A stretch of DNA of 64,000 bases from Thalassotalea sp. ND16A (lineage in GTDB: Bacteria > Pseudomonadota > Gammaproteobacteria > Enterobacterales > Alteromonadaceae). A program made the translations under genes and the position numbers. The notes under the pieces were generated by a model. It was not told where the DNA came from. It was given only the letters and a program-made list of their open reading frames with translations, and searched no databases. Positions 62,568-64,000 of the stretch are shown here, piece by piece (the first letter of the stretch is position 1; every line of letters begins with the position of its first letter). Where the stretch lies: positions 1 to 64,000 of the forward strand of contig NZ_JQDZ01000047.1 of NCBI RefSeq assembly GCF_000764205.1, in the 5' to 3' direction.

Positions 62568-63062
62568 ATGCAAAAGCCCAATCCCCCAATGCAGCAATTG
62601 TTAAACACCCTGCCCCAGCAAGGTGAACTTGTTTGGATTGGCGCAAGGACGGCAAGAAATGAAGCAATGCTAGAATTAAACCAAGCTGACGTTAAAGTCG
62701 GTGAAGGCCTGGTTCAGGACAGGTTTAGCGGCAATGCCGAAAGTAAAAGACAAATCACTTTGATCCAGCAAGAGCACTTAATGGCGATGGCTTCGCTATT
62801 ACATCGAGATAGCATTGCCGCCAGTGACCTAAGACGTAACCTCGTGGTGTCTGGCATTAATCTGCTGGCTTTAAAAGGGCAAACTTTTTGTATAAACGCT
62901 GTTGTATTACAAACTACCGGCTTGTGTCACCCTTGCACAAAAATGGAAAGGCTGCTAGGACCCGGAGGTTATAATGCCATGCGAGGACACGGAGGCATCA
63001 CCGCGAAAGTGTTAACCTCTGGGGTTATCAAATTAGGCGATACGGTTAAGCTAATCGATTAA
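62568..63062 (+). CDS. MOSC-domain protein
   Basis: A 164-residue protein of the MOSC (molybdenum cofactor sulfurase C-terminal) fold: GELVWIGARTARNEAM start, VGEGLVQDRFSGN, RRNLVVSGINLLAL, and a Cys-rich TTGLCHPCTKMERLLGPGG that holds the conserved Cys of sulfur or Moco binding. Stand-alone MOSC proteins detoxify N-hydroxylated bases or carry sulfur in some bacteria. Start at ATG 62568; Shine-Dalgarno weak. Confidence 0.9.
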   Translation: MQKPNPPMQQLLNTLPQQGELVWIGARTARNEAMLELNQADVKVGEGLVQDRFSGNAESKRQITLIQQEHLMAMASLLHRDSIAASDLRRNLVVSGINLLALKGQTFCINAVVLQTTGLCHPCTKMERLLGPGGYNAMRGHGGITAKVLTSGVIKLGDTVKLID

Positions 63063-63147
63063 TTCCCTAATTGAAATAACCTCCACTTCTATAAATACTG
63101 CCTACAATCAAAGGATTAACAAAATAAATTAGCGATTCACGGATTTT

Positions 63148-63423
63148 ATGGACTTACCAACACTTAAACATTCAGGTTTAGCATTTATCATAGGGTTAAT
63201 GCTTATCTCTAACACCGCGTTAGCCGACGACTGGTCATTTCAACTATAACCCTACGCATTAGCCACAACCATTGAAGGTGATGCCGGTATTCGACAAGGC
63301 GTGTTAGAAGGTGTAATGATAAAAAGAAAAATCTACCCGAGTGTTTTGGTTGATTCATTTGTCGGTTTTCGTTGGTGGGATAATGACATTGATGTCACGA
63401 TAAAATCAGAACTTTACCAATAG
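63148..63423 (+). pseudogene. Broken outer-membrane-type protein gene
   Basis: ATG 63148 opens a signal peptide (GLAFIIGLMLISNTALA) followed by DDWSFQL and then an in-frame TAA at 63247. The same frame continues as PYALATTIEGDAGI, then an abrupt change, and ends SFVGFRWWDNDIDVTIK. DWSFxLxPYALATTIEGDxGI is a phrase I associate with an outer-membrane protein group of about 250 residues, so a premature stop plus an internal deletion best explain it. The exact family is not certain. Confidence 0.55.
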
Positions 63424-63475
63424 ATTTGCAACGTGAAATATTGACAAATTTTACAAACGTCAGACCGCTATATTT

Positions 63476-63595
63476 TTAAGGATCGGCTAAACTACTATCG
63501 TTAAATTCATCCGGTAATTGAACCTGTGCTTCGCTTACTTTGATCAACAAAGTCAAAACCACGATTGCAATTAAGGTAATAGCCAATCTTTTCAT
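63476..63595 (-). CDS. Possible 39-residue single-TM protein
   Basis: ATG 63595 follows GGGATG. The product has one hydrophobic N-terminal segment (MKRLAITLIAIVVLTLLI) and an acidic short tail (LPDEFNDSSLADP). It may be a secreted or membrane microprotein. No homologue is recognised; it could be chance. Confidence 0.35.
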   Translation of the reverse strand: MKRLAITLIAIVVLTLLIKVSEAQVQLPDEFNDSSLADP

Positions 63596-63778
63596 AGGAT
63601 ACATCCCAACAACTCAAATTGGCGTGATCATAGGAAATTTTACTGGTTGAAGTGTTACCCCTTTGTAACGCTTTAGCCGAGGGCGAGAAAGCAGTTGACC
63701 AAGATTTAGGCGTACAACTTTGTGAAAAAATGGTTTAATGGTGCAAATAAATTTATTGATGTTAAAGTGAGAGAGTGA

Positions 63779-64000
63779 ATGAACGAACCTGTTATCGCCC
63801 GTTGGGCCTTGATTCGGGACATGCTCGTTTTTCAAGTGAAGTTAGCAATGGATGCCATTCGTGACTTGTTCTTAAGCCCGGTATCCATTATATGTGGGCT
63901 TGTTGATATATTAAAAGGTCATTCTCTTTCCCAGAGCTATTTTCATAAATTAATGAGGTTTGGTCATAAAACCGACTCGTGGTTAAACTTGTTTGGTAAC
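63779..64000 (+). CDS. Conserved hypothetical protein, N-terminal part (cut by window edge)
   Basis: ATG 63779 preceded by GAGAG opens 74 codons running to the window end with no stop: MNEPVIARWALIRDMLVF, then LFLSPVSIICGLVDIL and MRFGHKTDSWLNLFG. This pattern is familiar from a conserved hypothetical family of marine gammaproteobacteria, with a hydrophobic patch in the middle. Function unknown. Confidence 0.7.
   Translation, partial: MNEPVIARWALIRDMLVFQVKLAMDAIRDLFLSPVSIICGLVDILKGHSLSQSYFHKLMRFGHKTDSWLNLFGN

Overview
The window reads as chromosome of a marine gammaproteobacterium of the Alteromonadales, probably a Colwelliaceae member (Colwellia/Thalassotalea type). This is inferred from AT-rich base use, protein character, HexR-type boxes on a zwf-pgl-edd-glk-eda operon, the uvrY-uvrC-pgsA-tRNA(Gly-Cys-Leu) order shared with E. 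coli, and a TPP-riboswitch TonB receptor locus. No rRNA or species marker is present, so the genus is a guess.

Layout. 1-2.9 kb: accessory segment of four small envelope genes between two inverted copies of a GIY-YIG nuclease gene end. 3.2-10.2 kb: DUF349 coiled-coil protein with YeaC-like and zinc-ribbon partners, an AGCS amino-acid symporter, an M14 carboxypeptidase and a thioredoxin-fold protein. 10.5-28 kb: a large block of central carbon genes (long GAPDH, gnd, gapA, eda, glk, edd, pgl, zwf, hexR, pykA, pfkA), interrupted at 15.5-18.4 kb by a cassette-like patch of small same-strand genes (VOC, two GNATs, GFA, DUF1289, truncated GFA) with attC-like spacers. 28-30 kb: LytS/LytTR two-component pair. 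30-34.3 kb: thiamine salvage operon (TPP riboswitch, TonB receptor, thiamine-binding protein, PnuT-like transporter, kinase). 34.4-41.6 kb: HIT protein, lipoprotein, decayed RNase Z gene, YbaK protein, S9 peptidase, TPR protein and a di-heme cytochrome c peroxidase with an FNR-type box.

42-43.9 kb: a tRNA Gly/Leu/Cys array on the minus strand containing a 121-bp tandem array of decayed tRNA-Leu genes. 44-54.8 kb: pgsA, uvrC, uvrY, fabA, a REP/terminator duplication, DUF3466, uup, a glutaredoxin-like gene and rlmKL. 55-56.2 kb: initiator tRNA genes followed by a 168-bp tandem array of decayed copies. 56.3-64 kb: YefM/YoeB toxin-antitoxin pair, omega-amidase and methionine aminotransferase, a cation/proton antiporter, a glycine-rich envelope protein, a LysR regulator, a MOSC protein, a broken outer-membrane gene and the start of a conserved hypothetical gene.

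How the parts fit: glucose enters through Glk and Zwf/Pgl to Edd/Eda (Entner-Doudoroff), with PfkA and Gnd giving Embden-Meyerhof and pentose-phosphate options and GapA/PykA the common lower part. HexR-type boxes stand before gapA, zwf and hexR. The least ordinary features are the two independent tandem arrays of degenerate tRNA genes, the cassette-like patch without a visible integrase, and a REP family with compensatory stem changes, one copy of which sits inside a tRNA-Leu pseudogene.
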